Positions 18,749 to 28,625 are shown, counted from the first letter of the stretch. The stretch is 64,000 bases of DNA from Bacteroidetes bacterium SB0662_bin_6 (GCA_009839485.1 VXPQ01000025.1:48623-112622); one strand, 5' to 3'. Translations and numbers: made by a program. Notes: generated by a model from the sequence alone, not told the origin.

Positions 18749-20119
18749 TCATTCCTCCTCTTCCGCATATCTCCGTACGCGGCGTTCGAGTTCCTCTTCG
18801 GCGTCGCGGCGCCGGAGTTCCTCCATACGCCGGGCTACCTCCGCCTCGTATCCGATCTCCCCAGGTTCGTAAAAATACGTGCCCCGCATTTCGTCGGGCA
18901 GATACTGCTGGGGCACATAGTGCTCCTGAAACGCATGGGGGTACTTGTAGCCCTTCCCGTGGCCAAATCCTTCCCTGTCCCGGCTGGCGTCCTTCAGGTG
19001 ATTCGGCACGTCGTCGGACCGTTCCTGCCGGACATGGGACAGCGCACTGAAATACGACATGGTGGAATTGCCCTTGGGCGCGGTAGCCAGATACAGGCAG
19101 CACTCCGATAACATGAATTGTCCTTCGGGCAGTCCCACATAGTCGAACCCATGCGCCGTGGCGGACACCATCTGAAGCGCGCGGGGATCCGCCAGCCCGA
19201 TGTCCTCCGCCGCGAAGATGAACATGCGGCGAATGATGAAACGGGGGTCTTCCCCGGCGTAAATCATCTTCGCCATCCAGTACAGGGCCGCATCGGGATC
19301 GGACCCTCGAAGGCTCTTGATGAATGCGCTGATCGTGTCGTAGTGTACGTCCCCCTCCTTGTCGTACAGCACGGCGCGCCGCTGGATGCTTTCCTCCGCC
19401 ACGGCCAGATCGATCCGAATGGCGCCTGCATCGTCCGGATCGGTCGTCTCCACAGCCAGTTCCAGCGCATTCAGCACGGAGCGGGCATCGCCGTTGGCCG
19501 TGTCGATCAGATGCTCGAGGGCCTCCGGCTCGATCTGTACGTCGGCGCTGCCGTACCCGCGCTCCTCATCTCCGAGCGCATGGAGGGCGATCTGCCGCAG
19601 TGCCGGTTCTTCGAGCGTCCGCAACTCGAAGATGCGGGACCGGCTCACAAGCGCCTTAATGACCTCGAAGTACGGGTTCTCTGTCGTGGCCCCGATCAGC
19701 ACGACCGTGCCGTTCTCGACATGCGGCAGGAGCGCATCCTGTTGCGACTTGTTGAACCGGTGCACCTCGTCGATGAACAGAATGGTCCGCTGTTGATACT
19801 GCTCCAGCCGGGCCCTTGCATCCCCGATCGCCTCGCGAATGTCCTTGACCCCGGACAGCACCGCATTGAGCGAGGTGAAATGCGCCTCGGTGGTGTTGGC
19901 AATAATGCGGGCCAGCGTGGTCTTGCCGCTGCCCGGCGGACCATAGAAAATCACGGAGGTGATCCGATCCGCCTGGATAGCCCGGCGCAGGAGCCGGCCC
20001 GGCCCAAGAATGTGTTCCTGCCCGACGAATTCGTCCAGCGTGCGAGGACGCATGCGGTCCGCCAGGGGGGCATTCCGCGCCAGATACCGGTGAGCGGCTT
20101 CCTTGAACAAGTCGGGCAT
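18749..20119 (-). CDS. rarA: replication-associated recombination protein A (RarA/MgsA), AAA+ ATPase
   Basis: 456 residues. The N-terminus RMRPRTLDEFVGQEHILGPG is the RarA/clamp-loader-like signature. Walker A is GPPGSGKTT near residue 58, Walker B is ILFIDEVHRF, then sensor 1 GATTENPYFEV and the SRSRIFEL finger. The C-terminal domain (WMAKMIYAGEDPRFIIRRM, ALQMVSATAHGFDYVGLPEG) is the tetramerisation region. It acts at stalled replication forks and ssDNA gaps together with SSB. An extra acidic/basic C-terminal helix (EELRRRDAEEELERR) extends past the usual end. It is divergent from the sugar isomerase gene. Confidence 0.95.
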   Translation of the reverse strand: MPDLFKEAAHRYLARNAPLADRMRPRTLDEFVGQEHILGPGRLLRRAIQADRITSVIFYGPPGSGKTTLARIIANTTEAHFTSLNAVLSGVKDIREAIGDARARLEQYQQRTILFIDEVHRFNKSQQDALLPHVENGTVVLIGATTENPYFEVIKALVSRSRIFELRTLEEPALRQIALHALGDEERGYGSADVQIEPEALEHLIDTANGDARSVLNALELAVETTDPDDAGAIRIDLAVAEESIQRRAVLYDKEGDVHYDTISAFIKSLRGSDPDAALYWMAKMIYAGEDPRFIIRRMFIFAAEDIGLADPRALQMVSATAHGFDYVGLPEGQFMLSECCLYLATAPKGNSTMSYFSALSHVRQERSDDVPNHLKDASRDREGFGHGKGYKYPHAFQEHYVPQQYLPDEMRGTYFYEPGEIGYEAEVARRMEELRRRDAEEELERRVRRYAEEEE

Positions 20120-20135
20120 GGGAGGGGAGGAAAGG

Positions 20136-20151
20136 TATCCTCAAGAGGATA
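20136..20151. promoter_or_regulatory. 16-bp dyad upstream of rarA
   Basis: TATCCTCAAGAGGATA has 7-bp perfect arms around AA and lies 17 bp before the rarA start codon. It is in an A/T-rich divergent promoter region. It could be an operator or a short leader hairpin; nothing else supports a specific regulator. Confidence 0.3.
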
Positions 20152-20326
20152 GGATATACCTGAAAATAGAATATATGTACAAAATATGTTTGATAATTTC
20201 TAATACCGGCTATTCCATGTCCTTACCGCATTCCGTACGCGGACCATTGTGAATGCGCCCTGTTTTTTTTATTTAGGAGAGGATAGTCAAAACACGCCGA
20301 CCGTATCGACCAGGACAGGAAAAAAC

Positions 20327-21208
20327 ATGGATAATACACGCCGAACTTTTTTGAAAACGCTGGGCGCAGCCGCCGCCGGCGTCGCTGTGGGTGGTTGCCA
20401 GGAAACTTCCGAGCCGTACACAGAGCCCGCCGAGCCCGAACCGCCGCTGCCCAGAATCGGATTCCAGTTGTACACAGTGCGGGACGCCATCGAGGTGGAT
20501 GCCGCCGGCGCACTCGGCCGGGTTGCCGAGATGGGCTATACCGCCGTGGAAACGGGCTTCTGGCCGGAGGGAATGACTGTGGCGCAGGCAGGTCAATTGC
20601 TCAAGGACACGGGGCTAAGCGTGTTCGCGGTGCATGTAGAGATTCCGACAGAAGAGCATCAGGCTGCCGTGCTGGAGGCCGCTGAGGTCTACGACTGTGA
20701 CCTCATGGTCTGGCATGGATGGCCCGAGGACGAGCGGTACCAGACGATGGACGGCATTAAGGAACTGGCCGACATCTATAACGAGGCCTATGCCTTCTGC
20801 CAGGCGAACGGCCTGCAATTCGGACTGCACAATCACTGGTGGGAATTCGAACCGATCGAGGATGGGGTACTTCCGTTCTATGAAATCAGACCCCTGATCG
20901 ACCCTGGAATTTTCTTCGAGATAGACACCTACTGGGCCCTGGTGGCAGGCCTCGATCCTGCAGAGGTGGTGCGTGACTTCGGCGCGCACGCCCCGCTGCT
21001 GCACATCAAGGATGCGACGGTGCTCTCCACCGAAGGGCCCATGGTGGCAGCGGGAAGCGGCCTGCAGGATTTCCCGGCGATTGCAGAGGCAGGCAAAGGC
21101 CATATAGAGTGGATGATCGTGGAGATGGACGATTGCGAAACCGACATGTTCGAGGCCGCTGCGCAAAGTTTTGCGTATCTCACGGAAAACAATCTGGCGC
21201 GGGCCTGA
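20327..21208 (+). CDS. Tat-exported sugar phosphate isomerase/epimerase-like TIM-barrel protein
   Basis: 293 residues from the ATG at 20327 (AGGA-type site upstream). A twin-arginine signal TRRTFLKTLGAAAAGVAVG is followed by a cysteine (GGCQ), suggesting a Tat lipoprotein. The mature part is the AP-endonuclease-2/xylose-isomerase-like TIM barrel: IGFQLYTVRDAIEVD, GYTAVETGFW, LHNHWWEFEP, IFFEIDTYWALVAGLDP, LLHIKDAT. Such exported members are abundant in Bacteroidota and Planctomycetota and are thought to act on sugars or sugar-derived ketoses outside the cytoplasm. The substrate is unknown. tatC is encoded 8 kb downstream. Confidence 0.88.
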   Translation: MDNTRRTFLKTLGAAAAGVAVGGCQETSEPYTEPAEPEPPLPRIGFQLYTVRDAIEVDAAGALGRVAEMGYTAVETGFWPEGMTVAQAGQLLKDTGLSVFAVHVEIPTEEHQAAVLEAAEVYDCDLMVWHGWPEDERYQTMDGIKELADIYNEAYAFCQANGLQFGLHNHWWEFEPIEDGVLPFYEIRPLIDPGIFFEIDTYWALVAGLDPAEVVRDFGAHAPLLHIKDATVLSTEGPMVAAGSGLQDFPAIAEAGKGHIEWMIVEMDDCETDMFEAAAQSFAYLTENNLARA

Positions 21209-21494
21209 GCCGGCGGCTTTCCGGTACAATGAACCCTGATGCAGACCTCGGCGCGGGTCCGGATTACACCTGCCACGGATTCGGCATCCATCGCACAGTA
21301 ATTATCTTGCTCAACTTGCCAATTTGACATGTCTTCGAACACGGTACCTCGCAGGTCGGCTCTCATCGCGTAAACTTGGGGTAGACCTACACCACGTGTC
21401 AACTTAGTCGGCTGCTACCTCTCGTCGCCAAGGAACCTATGCGGCGCATCTCGACGTTGGAAAGCGTCCCGATCCATCCCGTAAGCCTCCTCCC

Positions 21495-24080
21495 ATGCCC
21501 CGCTGGGTCCTTCTTAAATTCGGCGGCACGAGCGTTTCGAGTCGTGCCCGCTGGGATATCATTGAGCGCATCGTCCGGGCGCGTATCGACGACGGCTTCG
21601 TTCCCGTCGTGGTCTGCTCCGCCCTGAGCGAGATTTCCAACCTGCTCGAACGCCTGCTGGAGGATGCGGTCGAGGAAAATTACGAACACACCCTCGAGAC
21701 GATTCGGGACCGCCATCTCCGCATCGCCGCCGATCTCGACATAGACGGAACGGCCCTGCTGGAAGAGGACCTTGCCGAACTGGAGCGCCTTGCCATGGGC
21801 GCCTCGCTTACTCGCGAAGCCGGCCCGCGGCTCCATGCCCGGCTACTGGCGCTCGGCGAACTCATGTCGACAAAAATGGGCGCCGCCTTCCTGACGTCCC
21901 GGGGACTCGATCCCGTTTGGCGGGACGCCCGCGAAATGCTGCGCGCGGACGAACGCCGCCTGCTTCCGGAACGGCGGCGATACCTGTCGGCTACATGCCG
22001 GTTCGATCCGGACACTGCTCTGCAGGAAGACCTGGCCCGCACCGCCGGCGATCTCGTCATTACGCAGGGTTTCATCGTTTCGAACAAGGCCGGAGAGACG
22101 GTTCTGCTCGGTCGCGGCGGCTCCGACACCTCCGCTTCCTGCCTTGGGGCCGTAATCGGCGCCGAACGCATTGAAATCTGGACCGACGTGCCGGGCATGT
22201 TCACCGCGAACCCGCACGACATTCCTTCGGCGCGCCTGCTCCGCCAACTGGACTACGCCGAGGCGCAGGAACTGGCGACGATGGGCGCAAAGGTCCTGCA
22301 TCCCCGCTCCATCGAACCGGCGCAGCGGCAGCGCATCCCGATTCATATCAAATGCACCGGTGCTCCCGACCTGCCGGGAACCGTCATCTCCGACGACACT
22401 TCCGACTTCGGCGCGCAAATCAAGGCGATCGCCACGAAGACCGGCGTCATGCTGATCTCCATGGAATCGCCGGGCATGTGGCAAGAGGTCGGCTTCCTCG
22501 CCGATGTGTTCGCCACGTTCAAGGAACACGGCCTGTCGATCGACCTGGTGGCCACTTCCGAAACGAACGTCACCGTCTCGCTGGACCGCAACGCAAACGC
22601 CCTCGAAACAGCGCGTATGGATGCCCTGCTCCATGCGCTGAACAAATATTGCACCGCCCGGCAGATCGGTCCCTGCGCTATCGTGAGCCTGATCGGGCGC
22701 AACATCCGATCGATACTCCACGAGATGGGGGCTGCGTTCGAGGTGTTTCACGAACAGCAGGTCCACCAGGTCTCTCAGGCGGCCGGCGATCTGAACTTCA
22801 GCTTCGTGGTGGACGAAGATCAGGCCCGCCGCCTGATGCGCAAACTGCACGCGCAGTTCTTCGGAAAGCGGGAGCCGGACGCGCTGATCGGACCCGACTG
22901 GCGGGAATTGATGGAAGCGTCGGGTGAAGAACCGCCAAGCCGGACCGTCTGGTGGCAGGGCCGCCGGGAGGAGTTGCTGGCCATCGCTTCCGAAACAAGC
23001 CCGGTCTACGTATACGACGAAGACACGCTGCGGGAATCGTTGCAGCGGGTGTTGTCGATCGGCGCCCTGGATCGCGTGTTCTATTCCGTAAAGGCGAACG
23101 GGCACCCCGACATTCTTCGTCTTTTCCACGACGGAGAAATCGGGTTCGAGTGTGTGTCGCCGAACGAGATACGGTTTCTGATCGATCTCTTCCCGGACAT
23201 CGACCGGAAGCGCATCCTGTTCACTCCCAATTTCGCGCCGAAGGGAGAATACGCCGAGGGGTACGAACTGGACGCGTACGTTACGCTGGACAACATCTAT
23301 CCGCTGGAAGCATGGCCCGATGTGTTCCGCGGAAGGGACCTCCTCGTGCGTATGGACCCGGGGCGGGGCCGCGGGCATCACAAGTACGTGCAGACGGCCG
23401 GATCGCAGAGCAAGTTCGGCGTGGCGCCGGAAGAGTTGGAGCGCCTTGCGCAGCTTGCGGATGCAGCGGATGTGCGCATCGTCGGATTTCACGCCCATGT
23501 AGGCAGCGGCATCGTCGCGCCGGACACCTGGGCCGAAACGGCGGCCTTCCTTGCCTCGCTGCGGGACCGTTTCCCGGATGCCCGTATTGTCGATGTGGGA
23601 GGGGGGCTTCCCGTTTCGGAGCGGCGGAATGCGCCGGAACCGGACATGATCGACATCGCGGAGACGCTCGACGCCTTCAAGCAGGGGCATCCGGACGTGG
23701 AACTCTGGATGGAACCGGGGCGCTTCCTTGTGGCCCGCGCCGGCGTGCTGCTGGCCCGCGTGACGCAAACCAAGTGGAAAGGAGCGACAGGCTATGTGGG
23801 CATCGAAACCGGCATGAACTCGCTCATCCGGCCGGCCCTCTACGGAGCCTGGCACGAGATCGTCAACCTGTCCCGGCTGGACGAGCCGCTGGAAATCACT
23901 GCCGACGTGGTGGGACCGATCTGCGAAACGGGGGATGTGCTGGGCTACGGACGGCGCCTTCCGAGCACCGGGGAAGGGGATGTAATGCTGATCGCTACCG
24001 CAGGCGCCTACGGCCGCGTGATGAGCAACGAATACAACATGCGTGCCCCGGCGGAGGAGGTGGTGTTAGGGGGGAAGTGA
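21495..24080 (+). CDS. bifunctional aspartate kinase / diaminopimelate decarboxylase
   Basis: 861 residues joining two enzymes of the lysine pathway. Residues about 1-455 are aspartokinase: WVLLKFGGTSV, GFIVSNKAGETVLLGRGGSD, IWTDVPGMFTANP, then two ACT-type regulatory segments (VMLISMESPGMW and CAIVSLIGRNI). Residues about 490-861 are a fold-III PLP decarboxylase of LysA type: VFYSVKANGHPDILRL (PLP lysine), FHAHVGSGI, IVDVGGGLP, EPGRFLVARAGVLL, GPICETGDVLG. It phosphorylates aspartate and decarboxylates meso-diaminopimelate, the first and last steps toward lysine. Similar LysC-LysA fusions are known, for example in Xanthomonas-type bacteria. About 285 bp of upstream spacer shows no recognisable riboswitch. 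Confidence 0.93.
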   Translation: MPRWVLLKFGGTSVSSRARWDIIERIVRARIDDGFVPVVVCSALSEISNLLERLLEDAVEENYEHTLETIRDRHLRIAADLDIDGTALLEEDLAELERLAMGASLTREAGPRLHARLLALGELMSTKMGAAFLTSRGLDPVWRDAREMLRADERRLLPERRRYLSATCRFDPDTALQEDLARTAGDLVITQGFIVSNKAGETVLLGRGGSDTSASCLGAVIGAERIEIWTDVPGMFTANPHDIPSARLLRQLDYAEAQELATMGAKVLHPRSIEPAQRQRIPIHIKCTGAPDLPGTVISDDTSDFGAQIKAIATKTGVMLISMESPGMWQEVGFLADVFATFKEHGLSIDLVATSETNVTVSLDRNANALETARMDALLHALNKYCTARQIGPCAIVSLIGRNIRSILHEMGAAFEVFHEQQVHQVSQAAGDLNFSFVVDEDQARRLMRKLHAQFFGKREPDALIGPDWRELMEASGEEPPSRTVWWQGRREELLAIASETSPVYVYDEDTLRESLQRVLSIGALDRVFYSVKANGHPDILRLFHDGEIGFECVSPNEIRFLIDLFPDIDRKRILFTPNFAPKGEYAEGYELDAYVTLDNIYPLEAWPDVFRGRDLLVRMDPGRGRGHHKYVQTAGSQSKFGVAPEELERLAQLADAADVRIVGFHAHVGSGIVAPDTWAETAAFLASLRDRFPDARIVDVGGGLPVSERRNAPEPDMIDIAETLDAFKQGHPDVELWMEPGRFLVARAGVLLARVTQTKWKGATGYVGIETGMNSLIRPALYGAWHEIVNLSRLDEPLEITADVVGPICETGDVLGYGRRLPSTGEGDVMLIATAGAYGRVMSNEYNMRAPAEEVVLGGK

Positions 24081-24108
24081 GGGAGAATGAAGGAGAGAGG
24101 TGGTCCGG

Positions 24109-24717
24109 CTACCCGGCGAGAACGACAGCGAACAAGGCAAGCGTAATCGCCATGTTTACGCCTACCATCCATTTCAGGGCATCGATCCCCGCCTTGTTCG
24201 CGATGATTGCCGCCTTGTTCTCAATGATCGCTGCCTTGTTCGCATTGATCGCCACCCCGTTCGCAAGGATCGCTGCCTTGTTCGCATTGATCGCCACCCC
24301 GTTCGCAAGGATCGCCTCCTTGTTCGCATCGATAGCCACCCCGTTCGCAAGGATCGCCTCCTTGTTCGCATCGATAGCCATCCTGTTCGCAAGGATCGCC
24401 TCCTTGTTCACATCGATACCTGCTTTCAGATCGGCAATGTCCGAATGCATGACGCTGTCCTTGCGTTGCTCGCTCACGGCGTTCGCAATCGCCTGGGCGT
24501 GCGCTTTGGCCTGTTTCTGCTCGACGCCTGCGTCGGTAAGGCTTTCAACGATGGAAAGGGTATCGATCACGGCTTTCGCGGATGATTTGTAAGAAATAGT
24601 ATATGGGTTTCGGTGTTTTGTTTCATTGCCCGTAGCATCGAGCGACGATCCTGCGTCCTTCGGCTTCGTTGCGCGCGGAGGGGCAACGGCACGATGAAGG
24701 GAATTACCTTCTCTCAT
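24109..24717 (-). CDS. heptad-repeat coiled-coil membrane protein (DUF1640/CCDC90-like)
   Basis: 202 residues from the ATG at 24717, preceded by AGAGGGG; an ATG at 24801 in the same frame is an alternative. Residues from about 60 read VIDTLSIVESLTDAGVEQKQ, resembling the head of bacterial DUF1640/CCDC90-type proteins. A block of 14-residue units such as AILANGVAIDANKE then follows, each made of two 7-residue heptads. A C-terminal membrane helix (MAITLALFAVVLAG) ends the protein. This predicts a long coiled coil anchored by its C-terminus. Function unknown; the eukaryotic relative regulates the mitochondrial calcium uniporter, which should not be transferred here. Confidence 0.7.
   Translation of the reverse strand: MREGNSLHRAVAPPRATKPKDAGSSLDATGNETKHRNPYTISYKSSAKAVIDTLSIVESLTDAGVEQKQAKAHAQAIANAVSEQRKDSVMHSDIADLKAGIDVNKEAILANRMAIDANKEAILANGVAIDANKEAILANGVAINANKAAILANGVAINANKAAIIENKAAIIANKAGIDALKWMVGVNMAITLALFAVVLAG
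24194..24431 (-). repeat. 21/42-bp tandem repeats encoding coiled-coil heptads
   Basis: On the plus strand TTGTTC recurs at 24194, 24215, 24236, 24278, 24320, 24362 and 24404. That is a 21-bp period first, then 42-bp units that are nearly identical. The repeat keeps the reading frame and codes 7- and 14-residue units of the adjacent coiled-coil gene. Confidence 0.85.
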
Positions 24718-24981
24718 GAAATAATCACCCCTCTGCGAACTGCTTCGGTCCCGAATAAGCCGGCCGGGTGCATATTCGGCTGCCAGCCCCGTTAGACACA
24801 TCCGGCAGGGAAGTTGAATCTTCCGAGCGCCCTATTCGGAAAACATTCACAAAGGCAGGCGCCGCTTTACTCTGGTCGCCCGCCTGCGTAAGTAGTCACT
24901 CCCCACTTCCCGCATCCGCGCAGAAGAATTTTCTCAGACGATCGCAGCGCCTTGATGAGTATGCAAACAAGAGTCTGCGTG

Positions 24982-26211
24982 TCAAGACTCGGCATCCCAG
25001 CGAACGCCTGTCGAAAAGATTCCCCCGGAAACCTCCACACTCCCCGCATTCGCCAACACCGCCAATAATTCCAGAAAATCCCCATCCTCCAGCGCCTCCT
25101 TGAGCGTTTCCCCATTCAGCGGTTCCCGGCCCGCAATAAGCGGCGCGGCATACGCCAGCTCCGGCTCCAATGGATACGTCTCGCCGTGAGCAAACAGGAC
25201 AGCGCATCCGTTATGGCGTTCGACGAAGGCGAAGCGATTCGGCGCTGCGCGCACCAGTTCGGCGCCGCCCCGCAACGCCCCGGCAAGGTCTTCTCCTGTC
25301 CATTCCCGTTCCGGCGCCGGCAACTCCTCGCCCCGCTGCGGCTCGGTAACAAGCGCACCGAAGGCTTGCTCAAGGACGGGGGCCGTCAAGGTGTCCCATA
25401 CGAAAATGTACAACTGGTCCAGCACATCCTCCCCGATGCGACCCGGATGATCGGGCGGAGCCGACTCCGTCCCGGAAAAGCTCCCCAGCGGATCGGCGTC
25501 CGCGATCGCCCGGCGCAGCACGGCGTCAAGGTATTCCGCATGATCCGGCGCACGAAACCCGACCGAAAACGTCATGCAGGGGCCCAGCGCAATCCCGTGA
25601 TGCGCCACGCGGGGCGGCAGGTAGAGCATATCGCCCGGCTCCAGCACCAGCACCTCGTCCGCCTCGAAATCCGCCAGCATATCCACATCGATATCCGGCA
25701 CGGACACTTCCTCTTCGGCAGGCAGCGGCTTCGCCCCGATCCGCCATTCACGCCGCCCGAGCGCCTGGATCAGAAACACGTCGTACCGGTCCACATGCGC
25801 CCCCACGTTTCCGCCCTCCGGAGCGTAACTCACCATGATGTCGTCGAAGCGCCATGACGGCACGAACAGAAACCGTTCGAACAGGCCCGCCAGTTCAGGA
25901 ACCCAGCGATCCACCTCCTGCACAAGCAGAGTCCAGTGCGTTTCGGGAAGATTCGCAAAATCCTCCTCCCGGAACGGCCCGTGGCGGAGTTCCCAAGGAT
26001 ACGTTCCGCCGCGCTCCAGGATGAGGCGCGAGACCGCCTCTTCCTCAAGCGCCAGGCCCGCCAGTTCCTCCGGCGTGATCGGGGACTCGAAATCCGGGAA
26101 CGCGTTCCGGATGAGGAGCGGTTTCTTCCGCCACCAGTCGCGGAGAAAGGTATCGACAGACATGCCTCCCGGCAGACATTCGGGCAGGGCAGGCGAATTA
26201 TTGGACAACAT
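24982..26211 (-). CDS. JmjC-domain cupin, ribosomal oxygenase (RoxA/YcfD)-like
   Basis: 409 residues from the ATG at 26211. The order matches bacterial ribosomal-protein arginine hydroxylases: an N-terminal FLRDWWRKKPLLIRNAFPDF, the iron-binding HVD triad start (His139, Asp141 in GGNVGAHVDRYDVFLIQ) and a distal histidine in LYLPPRVAHHGIA (His204 or 205). Then come a helical dimerisation region and a C-terminal winged-helix-like part. YcfD uses Fe(II) and 2-oxoglutarate to hydroxylate an arginine of ribosomal protein uL16; this specificity is inferred from the family. It is probably cotranscribed with the zinc-ribbon microprotein 32 bp upstream. Confidence 0.9.
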   Translation of the reverse strand: MLSNNSPALPECLPGGMSVDTFLRDWWRKKPLLIRNAFPDFESPITPEELAGLALEEEAVSRLILERGGTYPWELRHGPFREEDFANLPETHWTLLVQEVDRWVPELAGLFERFLFVPSWRFDDIMVSYAPEGGNVGAHVDRYDVFLIQALGRREWRIGAKPLPAEEEVSVPDIDVDMLADFEADEVLVLEPGDMLYLPPRVAHHGIALGPCMTFSVGFRAPDHAEYLDAVLRRAIADADPLGSFSGTESAPPDHPGRIGEDVLDQLYIFVWDTLTAPVLEQAFGALVTEPQRGEELPAPEREWTGEDLAGALRGGAELVRAAPNRFAFVERHNGCAVLFAHGETYPLEPELAYAAPLIAGREPLNGETLKEALEDGDFLELLAVLANAGSVEVSGGIFSTGVRWDAES

Positions 26212-26243
26212 ATCGGCGCGTATCGTTTGTTTTAAGAAATAAT

Positions 26244-26432
26244 TCAGCGCAGCAGATACCGCACCAGTTCGAAGAGTGGCCAGAGCATCAGCACTGCGAA
26301 CACGATGGCCGCCACCTTGATCGAAGAGGCGGTCCGGGGCAGGTCGTACCCGCAGTACGGACACACGTCCGCATGCGCATCGATGAACAGCGCACAGGAC
26401 GGGCATTCCCTGTTCGCAGAACGCTCAGACAT
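26244..26432 (-). CDS. zinc-ribbon membrane microprotein
   Basis: 62 residues. Two CxxC knuckles (Cys10/13 in ECPSC and Cys24/27 in VCPYCGYDL) form a zinc ribbon. A single membrane helix follows (VAAIVFAVLMLWPLFELVRYLL), placing the ribbon in the cytoplasm. Function unknown; similar short zinc-ribbon/TM proteins often sit beside unrelated housekeeping genes. It precedes the JmjC gene on the same strand with a 32-bp gap, so they likely share a transcript. Confidence 0.8.
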   Translation of the reverse strand: MSERSANRECPSCALFIDAHADVCPYCGYDLPRTASSIKVAAIVFAVLMLWPLFELVRYLLR

Positions 26433-26496
26433 GAAACCGCATCGCTGTTTTTTTCTTTAATAGAGACCCCTCCGAACACACCGTAAACGCGACTCC

Positions 26497-27258
26497 ATGC
26501 GGACGCATATTTCTCGAACAGGCGCCTTGGCACGCACCATTGCGCTATGGGTTTCGGCGCATCTTGCCGCGGGGCAGGTTGCGAACGGGCAGGCCGTGAA
26601 TATACAAGCCCGGGAAAATGCGAGCATACAAGTCGTGCAGGAACAGGCCACGACATCCAACGCAGGTCTCCTGCGGATCGCCGCCGTGAAATACAGCGGA
26701 GGCGGAGACTGGTACCAGGCCAGCACGCCCCTTCCCAATTTCCTGCGGTATGTCCGCACCAACACGCTCATGCAGGTCGATACCCGTCCCGACGTGGTCG
26801 AACTCTCCAGCGACAAGGTATTCGGTTTCCCGTTCCTGTTCCTGTCCGGCCACGGCAACATCGTGCTCTCGGACGGCGAAGCGCAGCGGCTCCGGCGTTA
26901 TTTGCAAAACGGGGGCTTCCTGTACGTCGACGACGACTACGGCCTCGACGAATACATCCGCCGGGAAATGAAAAAAATCTTTCCCGAAAAATCCTTTGTG
27001 GAGTTGCCGTTCGACCATGAAATTTACCATGCCCATTACCCGTTTCCGAACGGGCTTCCGAAGATTCACGAACACGACAACGCGCCGCCCCGGGGGTACG
27101 GACTTTTCCACGAAGGGCGCCTGATCGTGTTCTACACCTACGAAACGAACATCAGTGACGGGTGGGAATCGCCGGAAGTGCATAACGACTCCCCGGAAAC
27201 GCGCGAGACCGCGTTTCGTATGGGCACAAACATTCTCACCTACGCCATGATGCACTAA
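26497..27258 (+). CDS. DUF4159-domain secreted protein
   Basis: 253 residues with a hydrophobic export region (about residues 10-32). The DUF4159 domain spans the rest: [53 protein letters not shown] and [24 protein letters not shown]4159 is a glutamine-amidotransferase-like fold found in secreted proteins, often near MoxR/DUF58 and von Willebrand-type genes; none of those are adjacent here. The role is unknown. glyA follows 10 bp later in the same direction, suggesting a shared transcript. Confidence 0.88.
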   Translation: MRTHISRTGALARTIALWVSAHLAAGQVANGQAVNIQARENASIQVVQEQATTSNAGLLRIAAVKYSGGGDWYQASTPLPNFLRYVRTNTLMQVDTRPDVVELSSDKVFGFPFLFLSGHGNIVLSDGEAQRLRRYLQNGGFLYVDDDYGLDEYIRREMKKIFPEKSFVELPFDHEIYHAHYPFPNGLPKIHEHDNAPPRGYGLFHEGRLIVFYTYETNISDGWESPEVHNDSPETRETAFRMGTNILTYAMMH

Positions 27259-27268
27259 CCGCACCTCC

Positions 27269-28576
27269 ATGAACGATCTTCAGAAAAACGACCCCCGGAT
27301 GTACGAAGCCATCCAGCAGGAGGTCGATCGTCAAAACGAAGGACTTGAACTGATTGCGTCGGAAAACTTCGTCAGCCGGGCCGTTCTGCAGGCGCTGGGC
27401 AGCCCGCTCACCAACAAATACGCGGAAGGCCTCCCCGGCAAACGGTATTACGGCGGATGCCAGCATGTGGACACGGCGGAGGACCTGGCGCGAGAGCGGG
27501 CGAAGGAATTGTTCGGCTGCGACTGGGTCAATGTGCAGCCGCATTCCGGCGCCAGTGCGAATGCGGCCGTGTTTCTGACGCTAATGAAGCCTGGAGACAC
27601 CTTCCTCGGGCTGGATCTTTCCCACGGCGGGCATCTCACCCACGGCAGCCCCGTCAACTTTTCGGGGATTCTGTACGAGTCCGTCCATTACGGCGTCGAA
27701 AAGGACGGCCCGCTGGCCGGGCACATCGACATGAACAAGGTGCGCGATCTCGCCCGGAAACAGAAACCCCGGATGATTTCCATCGGCGCAAGCGCCTATT
27801 CCCGCGACTTCGACTACGCTGCCTTCCGCGACATCGCCGACGAGACAGGGGCCTTCCTCTGGATGGACATGGCGCACACGGCAGGGCTGATCGCAGCGGG
27901 CCTGATGAACGATCCGATGCCGCATTGCCATATCGTTTCCACCACCACGCACAAGACGCTGCGCGGGCCCCGGGGAGGCATGCTCCTTATCGGAAAGGAT
28001 TATGAAAATCCCTTCGGGAAGAAGGCGCCTGCCTCGGGACGCGTGAAGCGCATGAGCGAATTGTTCGATTCGGCGGTATTTCCGGGTACGCAGGGCGGGC
28101 CGCTCATGCATGTGATTGCGGCCAAGGGCGTTTCCTTCGGCGAAGCCCTGCAACCGGATTTCGTCGAATACGGCAAACAGATAATTGCGAACGCTAAAGC
28201 CATGGCGAAGGCCTTTATGGATCGGGGATACGATCTGGTTTCGGGCGGCACGGACAATCACCTTGTATTGATCGACCTGCGCAGCAAGGGACTCACCGGC
28301 AAGGAGGCCGAAGCGGCCCTGCAAACGGCGGACATCACGGTGAACAAGAACATGGTGCCGTTCGACGAAACGAGCCCGTTCGTGACGAGCGGCATGCGGA
28401 TCGGAACGCCCGCCATGACGACGCGCGGCTTTGGAGAAGCGGAGTTCGAGTGGGTGGTCGAGTTGATGGACCGCATCCTCTCCGACATGGGGAATGAAGA
28501 CGTGCGGCGCCACGTAAAGGAAGAGGTGCGCGCCCTGTGCAGCCGCTTCCCGCTGTACGATTTCGCCGTGGCATAA
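27269..28576 (+). CDS. glyA: serine hydroxymethyltransferase
   Basis: 435 residues. It converts serine and tetrahydrofolate to glycine and methylene-tetrahydrofolate, feeding ThyA and linking to GcvP in this window. Motifs are [39 protein letters not shown], the PLP lysine in [14 protein letters not shown] and the late [16 protein letters not shown]. Length and order are canonical. No Shine-Dalgarno is visible before the ATG at 27269. Confidence 0.97.
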   Translation: MNDLQKNDPRMYEAIQQEVDRQNEGLELIASENFVSRAVLQALGSPLTNKYAEGLPGKRYYGGCQHVDTAEDLARERAKELFGCDWVNVQPHSGASANAAVFLTLMKPGDTFLGLDLSHGGHLTHGSPVNFSGILYESVHYGVEKDGPLAGHIDMNKVRDLARKQKPRMISIGASAYSRDFDYAAFRDIADETGAFLWMDMAHTAGLIAAGLMNDPMPHCHIVSTTTHKTLRGPRGGMLLIGKDYENPFGKKAPASGRVKRMSELFDSAVFPGTQGGPLMHVIAAKGVSFGEALQPDFVEYGKQIIANAKAMAKAFMDRGYDLVSGGTDNHLVLIDLRSKGLTGKEAEAALQTADITVNKNMVPFDETSPFVTSGMRIGTPAMTTRGFGEAEFEWVVELMDRILSDMGNEDVRRHVKEEVRALCSRFPLYDFAVA

Positions 28577-28625
28577 AACCCGTATCCTTGCCCCCCTCAG
28601 ACCAAACCCACGTGCGTACACCACC

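Noticed and set aside
21209..21494. Lysine riboswitch ahead of the aspartokinase fusion
   Set aside because: None of the conserved lysine-aptamer boxes could be found in the 286-bp spacer.
24194..24431. CRISPR-like regular repeats
   Set aside because: The units are contiguous with no unique spacers, stay in frame and encode heptads of a coiled-coil protein.
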